Origin: Antedon bifida
Lineage: Eukaryota; Echinodermata; Crinoidea; Comatulida; Antedonidae
Direction: 5' to 3'
NCBI GenBank assembly: GCA_963402885.1
Contig: OY727100.1
Coordinates: 12,927,395 to 12,991,394 of the forward strand
DNA length: 64,000 nucleotides
Shown here: piece after piece, positions 12,201-27,200 of the stretch
Layout of the letters: every line of letters begins with the position of its first letter
Position numbering within the stretch: position 1 is the first letter of the stretch
Made by a program: the position numbers and the translations under genes
Notes under the pieces: model-generated
The model's input: only the letters and a program-made list of their open reading frames with translations
Database searches by the model: none
Told to the model about the DNA's origin: nothing

Positions 12201-15200
12201 TTCTCAAAGTTTGTATTAATTAATAATTTAAAAACATATAAACGTCGTAGTGGTGTATCGTGACATGTACTTTAATATTTCAATCGACTATGACAGTGAG
12301 TATTAACAAAGTATTAAATTGCAAATGTTTTACTGTATTTAGTGGTATATTATTTATAGACTTATAAAACATAAAAAAAATATTTCATTATTGAGTGGAT
12401 AAGAATATATTTAAAAATTGTTCCTCTTTGTACCTATCCTCTTCCCCATCCCTCAACCCTAATGTTACATACAAAACACAAATTGGGTTTGTTTATATAT
12501 AGTCCAAATAAAAAAAGTTTCTCTCTCGGAAGTAATTTCTAGGGTGCTAATTTTGGTTGACTACATAAATCATTGTGTCTATTTATTCGTTTCTGTAAAC
12601 GACAATGTATTATAGTCCTGCAGTACGTAAATTTGAAATCATCAGTTTTTTCTCGCTGGAATTACTGTGTATTCGAGAACCATCTGTGGGCACGACCTAG
12701 ATGGTACGCGAGCGAATCGAGCACTGTTGAGTTTCTCTCATTATAACAACTAGATGGTACCACAAACTTAATATATCAACATATTGTATAATAACATAAA
12801 CATTATTATTACTAACCTCTTTCTGCGTTGTACTCTCTATAATTGCACCAAAAGCAGGAACTGTCGCAATCCTAACCATTCTATATAAAACACAAACATA
12901 ATAAAAAATTAACAGAGAAACGTAAAATATATATGAAAGTAAATATACAGTATTATCGGAATTATTGTACTAAAATAAAATACAATATTGCTTAATAAGA
13001 TATATGTTTTTTTAGTAAATTTTATGATTCTTTATTATTAATAAATAATAATATATCTGTAAGTGTAATAATGTGCAATTTTGTTTTTTGTTTTTTATTC
13101 AATCGAAACCAACAGCGATAATTACCGCCACTAACAGGTTTGATACAAACAAAGCCAGGACTGTTTAAAACACCTTGATTGGTCCTAACATTGATCAAGG
13201 GCTTCTCTCGTCCAGTGCCCACCTTGACCAGAGGAAAGGCATGGGCGAATACGTCTGAGGCAGATACTAGATGCAGGGGCTGCCATAAGAGTTTGCAATG
13301 CTTATTTCAAATGCCTAACAGGACCCCAGCTCCATATACAGCACCCGATATTCCCAGATGGTCTAATCAGGCCCAACGTTGCTTAACTTCGGGGTTTCAA
13401 CGTGGTAAAGCCGTATCAAGAATAATAGAACAAACAATAACTTTATTATTTATATTGTATTATTTATAGCACTCTATAACATTCTGTTATGGTTGGCCTC
13501 TTTACAGTTCTTATTTTATGATTTTTCTGGAAAATACCAGGTATACTATAAATGGTCTTAAAACTTACATTTCATCATCTCCTGCAAGAGTAATGAGCGC
13601 TGGAACAATTCGTGATGACACCAATCCTTCATGAATGTTCTTTGAAAGTAACGTGAACATGTTGGCTGTAACGATGCGTACACGCGCCGAGGTGTCAACC
13701 ACACCGTTCCATAGTACTGTTAACAATAGTTCATGATAGGTAGGGTTGTGACTGAAAATAAGAACATACAATAATAATCTCTCTACTCACCACAAAAGAT
13801 ACTCTGGGGTTTTTCTAAGTGCACATGATTAATACTGTATGTGTACATTGGACCTCTATTTTTTTTACAAGATAACTTGTTTCACCAGAATTATGAACAA
13901 GGAGGGCCTTGAAAATGCGCTAATTTATGGATATATGTTACAGTGCCCCAATTTTAACCACAAAGCCACTCAACTCGCCCTGTACTGTATAATGAAAAAA
14001 GAAACAATCTTGACAATAATTACTCCTGTAAGTAGGGAGGGGAGAGGGCGTGATCAGTGGCGTAACGGCTCAGATGAGTGCTCACTGACTAAAATCCAGG
14101 GGCCACGGAGCTTATATGGGCTCATGAGCAGTGCCCAGAGGAAAAAACAGGCATTGAAATATGCCGAAAATGCTAAAAACGTCCGAGGACCATTTACTGT
14201 AGGTTTCCTAATCCAGGGGCCTCACGCTTCTGTGTTACGCCACTGGGCGTGATTTGTAATGTACATAATTATGTAGAAGACTTACTGTAATTCTGCGAAT
14301 GCTAATTGAATGCTATCCATAGATGCGTGATTGACGGCAAGAGTGGCTATTGTATCTTGTAGGAATGTTGCTAGCTGTTTACGATCATCTTCAGTGTTGT
14401 AACATGATAGAACACCAGAGACAAACACAGGAACTATTGCTTTGGTTAATGCTGACTGCCCAGATTGTATTAATGTGTCTTTAAATAACAAACAAAACTT
14501 ATAATCCATACAAAGTATTGCTCCAGGTTTTAGTATTGTGCCAAAAAAAGTTAATATTTTATAATAATATCCTGTTCAATGACATGATTAGTGATATGCT
14601 TAAATATGGTAGTGATATGACATCATCATGTCCATATATAGGCACATCACATTGTTTTGTCGCATAAAATTTGGTAGTGTAGACAGAGCTTAAGACCAGT
14701 AAGTTTACAATTGTACTGAGTAGTTCACGCATGTGGACAGGCACAAGGATATTTACACAAGTGGGAGCATCCTTATCCTCATTTTTATTTTAGATATGGA
14801 CAACTTTATACAGATAGGTCAAAGAAAACAACACCCTATACATAAACAAACATGGTTTTCTGTTTAATTAGAAATAAAAAGACTTACCATATTGCTCATC
14901 CGGTACATTCAACATAGCTTGAAATTTTGGCTTTAACTGTAAAACAGTAAATGCAAACAAGTAAACAAAAATAGTTTAACATTCAATATTCCAACATTCA
15001 AATTTGTTCTTATAGATATACTCAATATTAATAAAAGCTTACCCTTGTTTCTGTAAAACTTTTGCCAAAGGTTTTTGAAAGACTGTTTAGAACCTTTGAA
15101 AGTGCCTTTATACTATCAACGTATAGCATATCTAGATTGCAGCTAACCTCAAGTAGCCTTGGTAAACTACAGAGAAATAAATTAAATATATTATATATAA

Positions 15201-18200
15201 CAATACTTAGTTATAAAATTAATATTACGTTTTTAAAGCCTGTTTTCCAGTCGACGTTTGCAACACTTCACGTTCAAGAGAACCAAGCAACTATGAACAA
15301 TTGCGTAAAAATGTGTAAACATTAGCGATCCGGTTCAATGATCGTTATCGTTATTTATTTTACTTCAACGATTTGAAATTCATCACATTTTATGCTTTGA
15401 ATCTTTTGAATTAATGTACATACAGTCCTTCAACAAGGATATTTTTTTTAAATAAACCAGATGCCTGCGGGGATAATGATTTGTATGTGTAATAAATTTA
15501 CTGGCAGTTTACTACTGTTCAGCAACATTCAACATCCCTCATGCCTACTTAGCATTAATTAAGATCTAAGAAATCTATTAGAAAGGCTAGATACATCTAA
15601 ATACCTTCACTTTTCATATAGTAACTACAGTATTACGTTTTGCAATAAACTATGTGTTGACAATTATCAGAGATAGCGAATCACTCTTTTTACGCTTCAT
15701 TGAACACAGATAATGATTCACATACTCTTATGTCAAACCATGTATTATTAACTAAACACTGTAGAGAATAGAAACATTAAGCAGAATGAATAAGAAAAAA
15801 AATACATACTATTCTTTAAGTACCCAACTATAAGTATCCCATTCCTGATGATTGCTTTGTCCTATATGGCTCTCAAATGCTCCAACCTGAGCCGCCAGCA
15901 GCTCACGACTTCCAACTAAAACAGAGAGATCTAGAAGCCCAGAATATGGCTTTGGAAACCTAGTAACTGAAATAAAATATTAAATATCATAAGAACTTAT
16001 GAATATGCGCTTTAAAGATGTATTGTCCATCTGAAAAAATAATTCTTAGAAATTTTGTTATTGAATATGACATTTTAATAGTTATCCACTTTGACAAAAA
16101 ATCGAAAACAAAATTTATATACCTGAATAAAATTTTTAGTGAAAGCAAAAAATAGTCAAATTTGCTGGCAGCCAATGGGTTTTTGGTTGTCATTTTAAAA
16201 GTGAAAACATTTTTTTCGTGTTTTTTTCTACAGAAGTAAATAACTTTATTAAAACTACAAAATGGCTTATTCAAAGTCTGATTTAATTAATCTTCTATTG
16301 TTCATGTTTTTGGGGGACAATACATCTTTATGTTTTAATCAGATATATTATTAATACACATAAAAGCTTGTATTTTATTCAACTTAAACTGTAGTGTGAA
16401 AGGTCATCATCTTGGCTACCTTCTAAAGGTTGAGCTCCTTCAATATCCAGACCTTGTGTGAATGGGGCGGATAGTAAAACAGCTGCAAATAGAACAGGCG
16501 TCAAGGTTTGTAGTGTTTGACAATACAGTTGTATAGAATGTACATCTGCTGCATTGTCGGACGATGGATTGCTTTTCACATTCTGTAAGACATAACACCT
16601 GAGCAATTACAAACATAATTCAATGGATTTAAATTTGGAAGAAATTTATACACACTATGAGATACATTGTTTAATAATAATAATACTTCATTCTCATATA
16701 AGCACGCTCTCAATGCGCTATACATAACTTAAAATAGACAAGAAGTGGCAATAAGTTAAATTAATGAAAATCTTGTTTGAAAAGGAAAGACTTCTTCTTG
16801 AAAGAGCTTAGAGTGGCACACTATATGATTGAAATTGGAAAGGAATTCCACAGGGTTGAAGCTGCCACAGCAAAAGTTCTTACATTGAAAAATTTCAACT
16901 ATTGTAAAAATCAACGTAATTCAGTTCTTTCTGACATTTTTTGACTTTTTTTGGACATTTTGATTTTTTAATATAAAGAATACAATTATCATTTATGAGT
17001 TAAACTAAAGTTTAATAAATCATAAACAGAAAAAACATGAACCAATCACACTACGCCAAAATGTGGTTTTTACAAAGTCATAATTTTTAACGATTTTGGA
17101 AGATTTTTAGGCTTTATGGGGTCTAATTTTGAGAGCGTTTACTGCAGTCTCAACAAAATTAAAATAATAGAATATAATATACCTTTACAGAGTCTTCAAG
17201 TTTCTTAAGCATCTGGCCAAGTATTTGTTTTTCTAGACGGCCTAACTCTAAGGCCCAGCTTGAAAAAGACGGCAAGAGCACCTTCAACGTTGTAGCTACC
17301 ACTGCTTCTGAACTGTCGTGTAGGCCTCTGCATAGAAGCTCCCAGCCTAGGTTGTACTTATCTTGGTCGTCTACCCAAGTGAGAACAACTCCTAGGCTCT
17401 TGATGACTGCCTGACGTACTTCATTGGCTTTGTCATCTAACATCATTTGAAGCATGGATAGCAATAGAGAACTACGTATTTCTTTCTGAAATGGAAACAT
17501 TTTTAAGAACATTATTGATGCATCAACCAAACTTTTAAAGATGTATTGTCCCCCAAAAACATGAAAAATGAAGATTAATAAAATCAGACTTTAAATAGGC
17601 CATTTTGTAGTTTTAATTTAAAGTTATTCACTTCTGTAAAAAAAAACGCTAATTTTAACCAAAAACAATTGTCTGACAGACAATTTAAGTATTTTTTGCT
17701 TTAAATTGAATTTTTTCAGGTAAATAAATTTTTTTTATCCAGTTTTTACAGTGACATTTTGAAATGATGAGATGTATAGTGCTGTATCATTTGTATGCTT
17801 ACAGAAAAGAACTCTAAATTGTTCTAGTTGTCGTCCACACCTGTGCACAATTCAGCCCAGTAGGCTGCAAGTCACAGCTTATTCCCCGACATTTGCGAAC
17901 ACGTATGTGAAAACAGTTGAATGACTGTATCTTTCATTCAAAAACCAGATTTAATGTTTAACAGTTGTTGTTATTACTTACAGTCAGATGTGGAGTTAGC
18001 ACACCACAGGATTCAGCTACTAATAATCTACGTTCTTGGTATTTATGACTAATCTCTTCCCAGCATTGCGGTAGTAATTCCTCCTCTAGTCTAGCAGGCC
18101 CAACATGCTGGGCAAACGCTACACAACCTCGAAGAATCATTTGTCTACATAAAAAAAAAAACATGATTATGAATTCCTTAATAATTAATGTGTAAAGCTC

Positions 18201-21200
18201 TGTCTGCACTATCAAACTAGTTTGACAAAAAAGGTGTGATCTGCCCAAATATGGTAGTGATATGGCCAAATATAGTAGTGAAATGACATCTTAATATCAA
18301 TATATGGGCATATAACTTTTTTTTTTAAACATAAAGTTTGATAGTGTAGACAGAGCTTTAAAAAATTCTAATAGATAAACAAAAAATCTTACAAAAAAAG
18401 TATGACATAATAAATATATGTAATTATAGGGCTTATTTTTATGACTTAAAAATCATGGCTCACCAGAAAAAGTCTTTCGTATATAATTTAATAATTTTTT
18501 TCAATGGCATTTGAACCTGCTACCTCTGCAACATAGGGTTAGTGGCATTTTATAAAATGGTATGGTCATTCTGAACTTATTTTAATTATTTATGTTTACA
18601 TACTAACAGAGATTTAGTTTGTAAGCACGATAAATTATAAAATAATCTATCCATCCTGTAATTGGCGAGTTTGTGCTCGCTGATGGATGAGTATGACATT
18701 TTTAAGAAATGAAAAAAAAAATTATCTTTAATATATTGTATTATTATCCAACTGTAATCAACTCATAGAGTAAATATTAAACTCATACAATACACATACT
18801 GATAGATCACAAAAATAATCAATCTGAGATAATCAGATTAAGCTTAGTTCATCAGTATATAATTGATTAATTTACATTCAGTGTATACCAGGAAAATGTT
18901 AACTACAGAAATATATATTCCTTGGAGTATTCTTTTAATTTAGTATTCAGTGTAGAATAATTTATGTAACAGAATTAAGAGAAGTTCATTTTACATACAG
19001 CTGGAAACAGTCAACATGTAAGTATATGCTATAGATACCTGTTTCTATATGATATCTATAATAAGACAATTACCAAATATTGTGATTTGCAGGTAACCTA
19101 TCTTAAAGAGATATTTCCCCCTTTTTGGTTGTTGAATACACATAATAAACCAAAAATTGAATCAGAAAAAAAAAAATGTACCTGATGTACCATAATAAAG
19201 ACAATAATTATTATAATATTCTGTAATTTTCTGAATAATCTAAATTCATTATTTTTGTTTTGTTTCTTGGTGAAAGTAAATATATTTATTTAAACTACTT
19301 AAATACTAAAGTTTGATTTTATTCATCATTATTTTTTATTGAAATAAAAATGGAGTAAATAAACATAAAACTTCACATAGAACAGTTGCTAGTGACTAAA
19401 GGTTTTGTATAAATAATTCAAAATCATGTATCTTGTCAACATTAAATATTTATTGCATAAAATGTCATCATTGCTTGTTGGCAGGTAAAGAATACATTTG
19501 TTTTTCTAATCTTTTGTTATATAAATCCTTTAATACAAAGAAAGGGTACAGTTTTAGCAGTTAATTATTTTTTTGTCCGTTTCGTTCATACTCTTATCTC
19601 ACAAATATATTCATTACCTTTGTTCCTCATCTGGTTTCTTGATAAGATTAAATAAAATGTTTAGTAATTTATCCCGTTCTCTAGTGTCTGGATGGAGACT
19701 GACTGTATACAGTATCACTGGAATTAACTCCTATTATAATAAACAAATATATTATCAAATCTATGTTAAATTATTCATTTCATTGTTCATTCCAGACAAA
19801 ACCACAGACAAAAGTTCAAACAATTTTGTGAATTAATATTTTTAGTATACTGGTATTACAGAATTAGCATAATAGCGAAACAAAACATGGTAGAGGAGAA
19901 GGTAGACAGCTAAAACCCAGGTGGAAGGTCTAACATTTCTCTTCCATCCACTTTAAAGCGCATATAATTATATTGATTTACAGTATAAAAAAATCATCTA
20001 CTGGCAATAAAGAAAACTTTCTTTCAACCATTATTTTAAATTTTATACTAACCATTATTTTTGTGAAATAACGTAAAATTATTTTTTTTAATATATATAT
20101 TTTTTTATTTTTTTGTGTACAAAAAAATGCAACATATCACTACCTTATTTCACACTAGTTTGATAGTGTAGACAGAGATTAAGTCTAACATGTTAACTAT
20201 GTCCAAATGACATGTGATATATGTGATATATATTCAGTATTATTGGGGTTTTTATGAGTTTGTATGAATATAGAACTAGGTCATAACCTACACACAAACA
20301 TCTACATACTTGGTTATCTATAATCTTTTGTTTTACTTATCAAATTTTTTTTTTGTATTTTACTTTGGTTGGCTGATTAAATAATTTTAAAATAATTTAA
20401 TTAACTATGTATGGAATTTATACATTACCTCTCTTTTGGCAAGTAGAACATTGGGTACAATATGTGGAAGGCATCGAGCTAACATAAGAACAACGCCTTC
20501 ATCATTTCTGGCAATTTTAGAAACCTCCTCAGCTAGTCTTCCTTCTAAAATACTGTCAGCATATGTCAGGTTGGTCATTGCTTCTCGGAAGGCATCAGAA
20601 ATGTTTCTGTAATAGCAAATATTCATCATTATAATCGTTTTAACAACCTTTGATAAAAACATAGAAAAACATTTTAAGTCTGTGTAGGAAGTGAAATAAA
20701 TGACAGGTAAAGCTTCGGTTTCCACTTAGACCTGTGAGTTGACCAATCACAAGCAACAGTTATGATTGGTCAAATTGCTTGCGGTACGCTTACGTCCTTG
20801 TGGGAACCAAGCTTAAGTGATGCCAACAGCAGGGCAGGGAGTTTATTCTCTTGTATAATAGTAAGGCCTTAATGGTAGGCTGTCATTGTTTTGGGCTAGT
20901 AGTAATGTACTACAAATTAATCCAGTGGGATGGTACACAAGTACTCTACCAATCCCAGGGTTCGGGGTTCAAATCCCTACACTGTTCACAGTACAATTCT
21001 AACTTAGTTTAAAAAGCATAGCCTCAAGGCATCTGATAATATAGCTGATAGATATGGTTGAAAAAAAAAACAAAGACATGGTAATCTTCATGATACAAAC
21101 CTATTTAACTTTTCCTCAGCTCTACCCTCGGGTTCTTCTCTAACAAGACTGCCCTCAAGGTCTGCCCCACCAGTCACATTTCTTTCACTGATGTCCCGTC

Positions 21201-24200
21201 TTTCTAAAGGTTTATCAGACGAAGACAAATTAGCTGATGTATTTGCGACATTTTGCGAAGGTTGCGGTGAACCTACTTGGACGACCATTGAATCTGCCTC
21301 GGGACTCGTGTCGGTATCCTGCCCTCTCAGGTCTGCTGAGGTAGATTCGTTTTTCTTTGGTGACACTATAGGACTGATCATAGGTGTTGACATTTTTGGT
21401 GCATTTAATTCTTGAATATCTCTAGAAAAATAATATAAATGAATGAATAAGGATTCAGTGATATCATGAAAGCCGGTTTTACCAGAAAGATGTACAGGAA
21501 TAAATTGGTTTTCAACTGCAAAATAAACATGACGCTTAATTAATAGTGAGAGGCCTACACATTAAAAACATTGAACAAGAAAAATCAGAGACTACATCTT
21601 GTTAATAGGATTGGTAAAGTACAAATATTTGAATTTATCTTTATCACTTATTTATCCTACAATATACACCTAAAACACACCTAAGATTTGGTACTAAATT
21701 GTTTTTTATTAGTCTTGAACTTGAAGTGGAATTGATATTATAACAATTGGGAGAACACTGGAGGTGGAATCTGAAATGATGTTTTTACAAGATGCTTTGA
21801 CACTAATAATACAAATAATAATTTGACTTTTATTACCTTTCAAGTATTTCAATCTGCTTTTTTAACGTTTCCTTTTCTTCATTTAATGTGATTACTTGTT
21901 CAGTTAATTTCACCAATTGTTCATCCTAGAAATAATATTTAAAAAATATATTATTACGGTACAGCTAAATATTTATTTAAAAATAAATCTACAGTATACA
22001 ATTTTAATACTAAATCAAAGAATAATTGTTTTACTATTCAGTCATAATTATTTTATTTATCATATTATGATGAATTGGCACTATTATTATTAGTTTGTAT
22101 CAATTGAACTTGGTGAATCATCATGAAATGAATGCTTTAGGCACTCTCTGCCTGCAATTTAATTTATGTTACTGTGCAATGAAAAGCCATCTAATTTATA
22201 GGTTTTTCCCTCATTTAGAATGCATACAGATTTTCTAATGGTACTATAGTCATGATATATGCATGTACAGTATGATAAGATTATCTGTCTTGTGTAAAAC
22301 TCGGTCTACACTATCAAACTTTATGTGACAAAAAAATATGATGTGCCCATAGTATATGGATACGATGATGTCATATCACTACCATATTTTGGCATATCAC
22401 TACCATATTTGGGCATATCACACTTTTTTTGTCACATAAAGTTTGTCACTAGTTTGACAACAATTAAAATTAAACTCTAGCTGCTGGCTTATCTTTACAC
22501 ACTACACAGCATTACTGAATACACTTAGTAGTACAGTACATTCACTTATTTTTGTGGACTGAGAGAATGGTTACAGAGTACTAAACAAAATATATATAAA
22601 AAACACATTTTTTAACACTACCATATAAACGACTGTAACCTACTAATAATGTAAAGCTCTGTTTACACTATAAACTAGTTTGTAACTGATGATGAAATGA
22701 AATTACTTGGACCCAAATGATAATAATACAAAACAACATTTTATGGTAAACATTAAAAAATAAAAATAACTTACAAATTGTTTTCTTTCCTCTTCAGCTA
22801 CTTGAACTTGATCCGCCTCAACTTCTTCCGCTTGCTCCTCCATCACAACATCCTCTCCACATCCAATGTCTCTGGTCTCTTTGGCAGGAATAACATGGTT
22901 GCCATAGTCACGATATAGATGTAGAACATCAGGAGGACGAGATATATTCAATCCAACATCATCCCAGTCATCAAAATCCTACATTTAAACAACATTTTAA
23001 TTTCTCATAAAGTTTTTACTAAATCCTTGTATCTACTGTACACCATCAAACTTTATGTGACAAACAAATGTGATGTGCCCATATATGGACATGATGATGT
23101 CAATCACTATCATATTTGGGCATATCACTACCATATTTGGGCACATCACACATTTTTGGTCAAACTAGTTTGATAGTGTAGACAGAGCTTAACACCAGAA
23201 GGTATAATATCATTTGTAAAGTTTCCAAAATTTTAAGTAATACAGTCAGTACTAATGAGCATTTTTTTATAGTCCTGTAAATTGCTTTTTTTAACATCAA
23301 ACTATAGTATTTATTGTAATCTAATATTCTCTATCAACACCATGCAGTTTTGTTGCATAGTTACGTATCTTTCCTGAAATATTCACATAATTAAACAATG
23401 TAAATATAAACAATAACTATTTGTATATGATGATACTATGCATAATCAAATAAAATGAATTTACAATTACAATACAGTATTGGCTAAATGTACAATGTTG
23501 ATTAGACTACTCATATTGTAGGGAGCTTTCATTTTGATCAACAATCTACAAATCGATGATGTGTCATCAGTCGTCGTCAGGATCAAGAAACCATCAAAAC
23601 TGTGCCGAGGGTGGAAAGTGAGGAAACACTGTTTGTAGCAATATCCATGCATACAGTGAATAAATCATTGCGCTCTTTGGTCGCCAGTCATCACAAATCG
23701 AAAGTTCCCTACTACTCTGTACAGTGTCTACAGTACTAAATTTTAGTCTGTAAATTATTAAGCATTAATAATTTAATTAAACTTGAAATGATAAATATCA
23801 TGAAATCTTTGAAAATGAGAAAAAGTCGTCCTAACCAAGATTTGAACTCGCAACCTCCTGCTTGATATGCAGATGTCCTAACCATTAGACCACTGGGGCT
23901 TTCATGTAAATAATTTATTCTCCAAGTAGGATTGCAGCCTAACATCTGTAATAGCCTTAATCTTTTTAAAGAGTGCTAATAATTCACTGGGATTATTTAG
24001 TGCTTTACAAGGATCACATATTCAAGTTTTCTCTTTTTACTAAGAAATATTAGTTGAGCACGCAAGCTTTTAATGTGTTTCATTTTGTACAAAGTAAGAA
24101 TAAACTCCATGTATATGAGTGGTAATTACAGTTAGCTATGATCGATAAAAAAAGCTGAATGTTTTATTTATTCATTCATTTTTTATTTCTTTTATAACCA

Positions 24201-27200
24201 TTTTATTTACATTACTGCTCAAAAGCCCCAAATCAATCAATCATACAATTTTTCAATTATCACAAAATCAAAACGGTACAGGGTTCAGTAATAGCTTTCC
24301 TGCCCCAAACTAGTTATCCATTCATAGAGCAAGGAAGAAAGTCTATCTGGTGATTATAACTACAAAATGGATCTAATTCTTTTGCTTTAGTTGATTGAAG
24401 ATTGAAATGTTTTTTTACGAATAGAGTATGATGATGTTTTAATAAATTTTGTAACAATTATATCTGATGTACTGTAAGTAACTGATATTCATAGTTGAAT
24501 GTATTACGACAACTTTACTGAGAACCATATTTTGACAATGTAATATTAGGGCTCGCCGTAAATTGCTGTGACGTTGTTAACATACAAGAGATATGGTTCT
24601 CGGTAAAGTTGTCCTTTAAATGTTATATTATTCATATTCTTAATACTTTTAAAATGTTTATAAATTAAATTTCAAAAAACCTGATCCTCATTCTCATCTG
24701 AGAACGTAATTGATGTAAGCTTGTACTCATTCTTCAACAGATATTCATTAATGAGAAAGTTCAACGCACGCTTCTCGTGAGGTTTCAACAAGTCCTGCTA
24801 AACAAAAACATTATTGTTATAATAAACGCAAAACTTAATCAATTAAATGAGAAAAAAATATAGAGGATCAAGATTTGGGGACCATAATGGAACCATTTTG
24901 ATGTTCAAATAATTGAATAGACTTTAAATATCAATTAAAAAATCATGAAATAATTTCCAAATAATTAATTTAAAAGTGTCATATTCTTTTTGTACATCAA
25001 ACGGAGAATATGCATACTGTAGTTGTTAAAGATATAAAGTACTGTATTTTTGTACTTGCTTTTTTTAAATTTTTGATTGAACAAAACAGTTTGGAGGATT
25101 CGCTAAACATACTAATAATAATAATATTATTTGCCACTTCACTTTTGTATCAGTGGCACACTTCAACTTGTGAAGGTGTTTCCATTAACATTTAAAAAAA
25201 GTAAAAACACAATTTTAGAACAGTAAACGCCCGGGGCGTTTATTTGAGTAAATATGGTAATCGATCACAATTCAATAAAATAAAAATAGATTTCATTTAA
25301 TGACTTACAGGTACCTCACTACTTGATGAAACATTATCATTTTTACTGTGAGTAGGTGACGATAATTCACACTCTAAAAAAAGAAAAAATATTAAATGTA
25401 TAACTTAAAATTCAACAAAAGAATACATGTAAAAGACTCCTTTTGAAGGGCTTAAAAAGAGAAATCGGCGTCCCTCTTTACTACTACTACTGGGAGAATA
25501 TCCTGTGCTCAGCTTTCCCTTTTCCCAACATTATAATATAACTATTATTCTTCTTTATAAAAAAGCAATTCTCTATTGAAGTTTTTTTTCTAATAATATA
25601 CTTATTTATACCCTATACTATTAATACATGTATTGAATACAAACATTATTCATAATAGTTTTTCCTCTATTTTTTATGCTGGTAAAATATTTGAATGAAT
25701 GTAAAGGATTAATCCTTTTCTACAAAGGTACTATTGCTGTACTACAGTACAGTGTATGGAAAAATATATAATAATAATAGTGTTTTGTATTCAATAAGAG
25801 AACAATACACAAATTACACACAATCATAGAGGAAATCGTAGATTATTTATAGCAGAGAGACCCATTGTTCACATTGTATTCATTCTAGATTAAACTTCAT
25901 CCACTCTCAATGTAATTATGATATCATCACTAATATTGTAATTATTAAGGACATTTCAAATAGGAATTGTAAATAAATGTATGTGCCGGGTACTAATACT
26001 GTATGTTTCAGATAAAATATGATTCAATTTAGTGTCTCTTTTTTTGTATAGTTTTTTAATCATAAGTACAGTACGTAAATGATAACTTTTGTAACAGTAG
26101 TATTATAATAAGTAGCAGCCTTGAAAACACCGATATGATGATTCAAGTGTTGCATCTGTTTTGAAATAAAGTTGTTATAATGTTCTTATACAAAAAAAGA
26201 CAAATTGTTGAAACGTCAAATTTATAGCAAAGATAAAGTAAATAAATTTAATTAACCACTTTATGATTGATTATGAATTGATATTAATTATTATATTATG
26301 ATTGTAATGATTGGTTTATTTTATTTCCTTGTTTGTTTAATAATAATGACACAATACCTGAAAATATTTATATGAAAATAATGAAGTAATGAATATAAAA
26401 TAATAATACATGTGTATTCTTCTAAATAAAGACAGAGACAAAAGACATTTTGAGAAATCAACATTTGGATCTACAGTATTTAATCATGAAGATGAAAATG
26501 ATCAAATACAGTACAGTAGATGTTTTGTTACTCTACACTCTATTATGTTACTGTAAATCTTGTAATAGTAACCTTCCTTCTAATAGTAACATACCTTTAT
26601 AAGTCAATCTATAATAATAACCCATGGGGGTTACTATTAGAGTCACAACTTATGTCTGATGCAGCTGTATTTTGAAAATAAGGAGATAATGCATGTTGAT
26701 CTCGGGAGTCGGGGAGGATTGAGTGTTTTTGTGAGTTTATAAAATAAAGTTCAACCAAATTTGTTTATTCATGTACTGTTTTATTATTTTGCTATGAGTT
26801 CCTGATTGGAAAAGTTGGGGGTGGGTTACTATTATCAGGTGCCTAATTTAAGATTAGTAATAGTAACCCACTACTCTAATAGTAACATCCCTCCCCCCTT
26901 CTAATATTGTAGTAACCCACTCTAAAAAACAATCAAAGAATAATAACACAGGTTACAATTAGAAGATTTACGGTATCTAAAATCATTTACTCAATCTTCT
27001 GGTTTATAATATAAATATGTTGCCAAGAAAGACATATTGTCGTTATGGAATGTCCATAATTTACTTCATAATATTGAAAGGTTTATTCATAAGGATTCAT
27101 AACTGACTCTCTACGTAAAGAATGCATTAATATTAATAATTAATATTTCCAAATTTACAATACAAAAGCTTTAGTTTAATGGATAATTAAATTTAACCTC

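Noticed and set aside
13179..13469. A 96-codon plus-strand open frame
   Set aside because: It is the antisense of the 5S-derived SINE.
13839..14252. A 137-codon plus-strand open frame between RELCH exons 17 and 16
   Set aside because: Its C-terminal half is the hAT MITE at 14055-14245 and the rest is intron; there are no family motifs.
21191..21415. Plus-strand open frame of 74 codons
   Set aside because: It is the shadow of RELCH exon 7 (21101-21421), which is confirmed by phase with its neighbours.
23826..23906. A functional tRNA gene
   Set aside because: The acceptor and T stems have mismatches and the anticodon loop (ATC) is unusual, so it is annotated as a tRNA-derived repeat.
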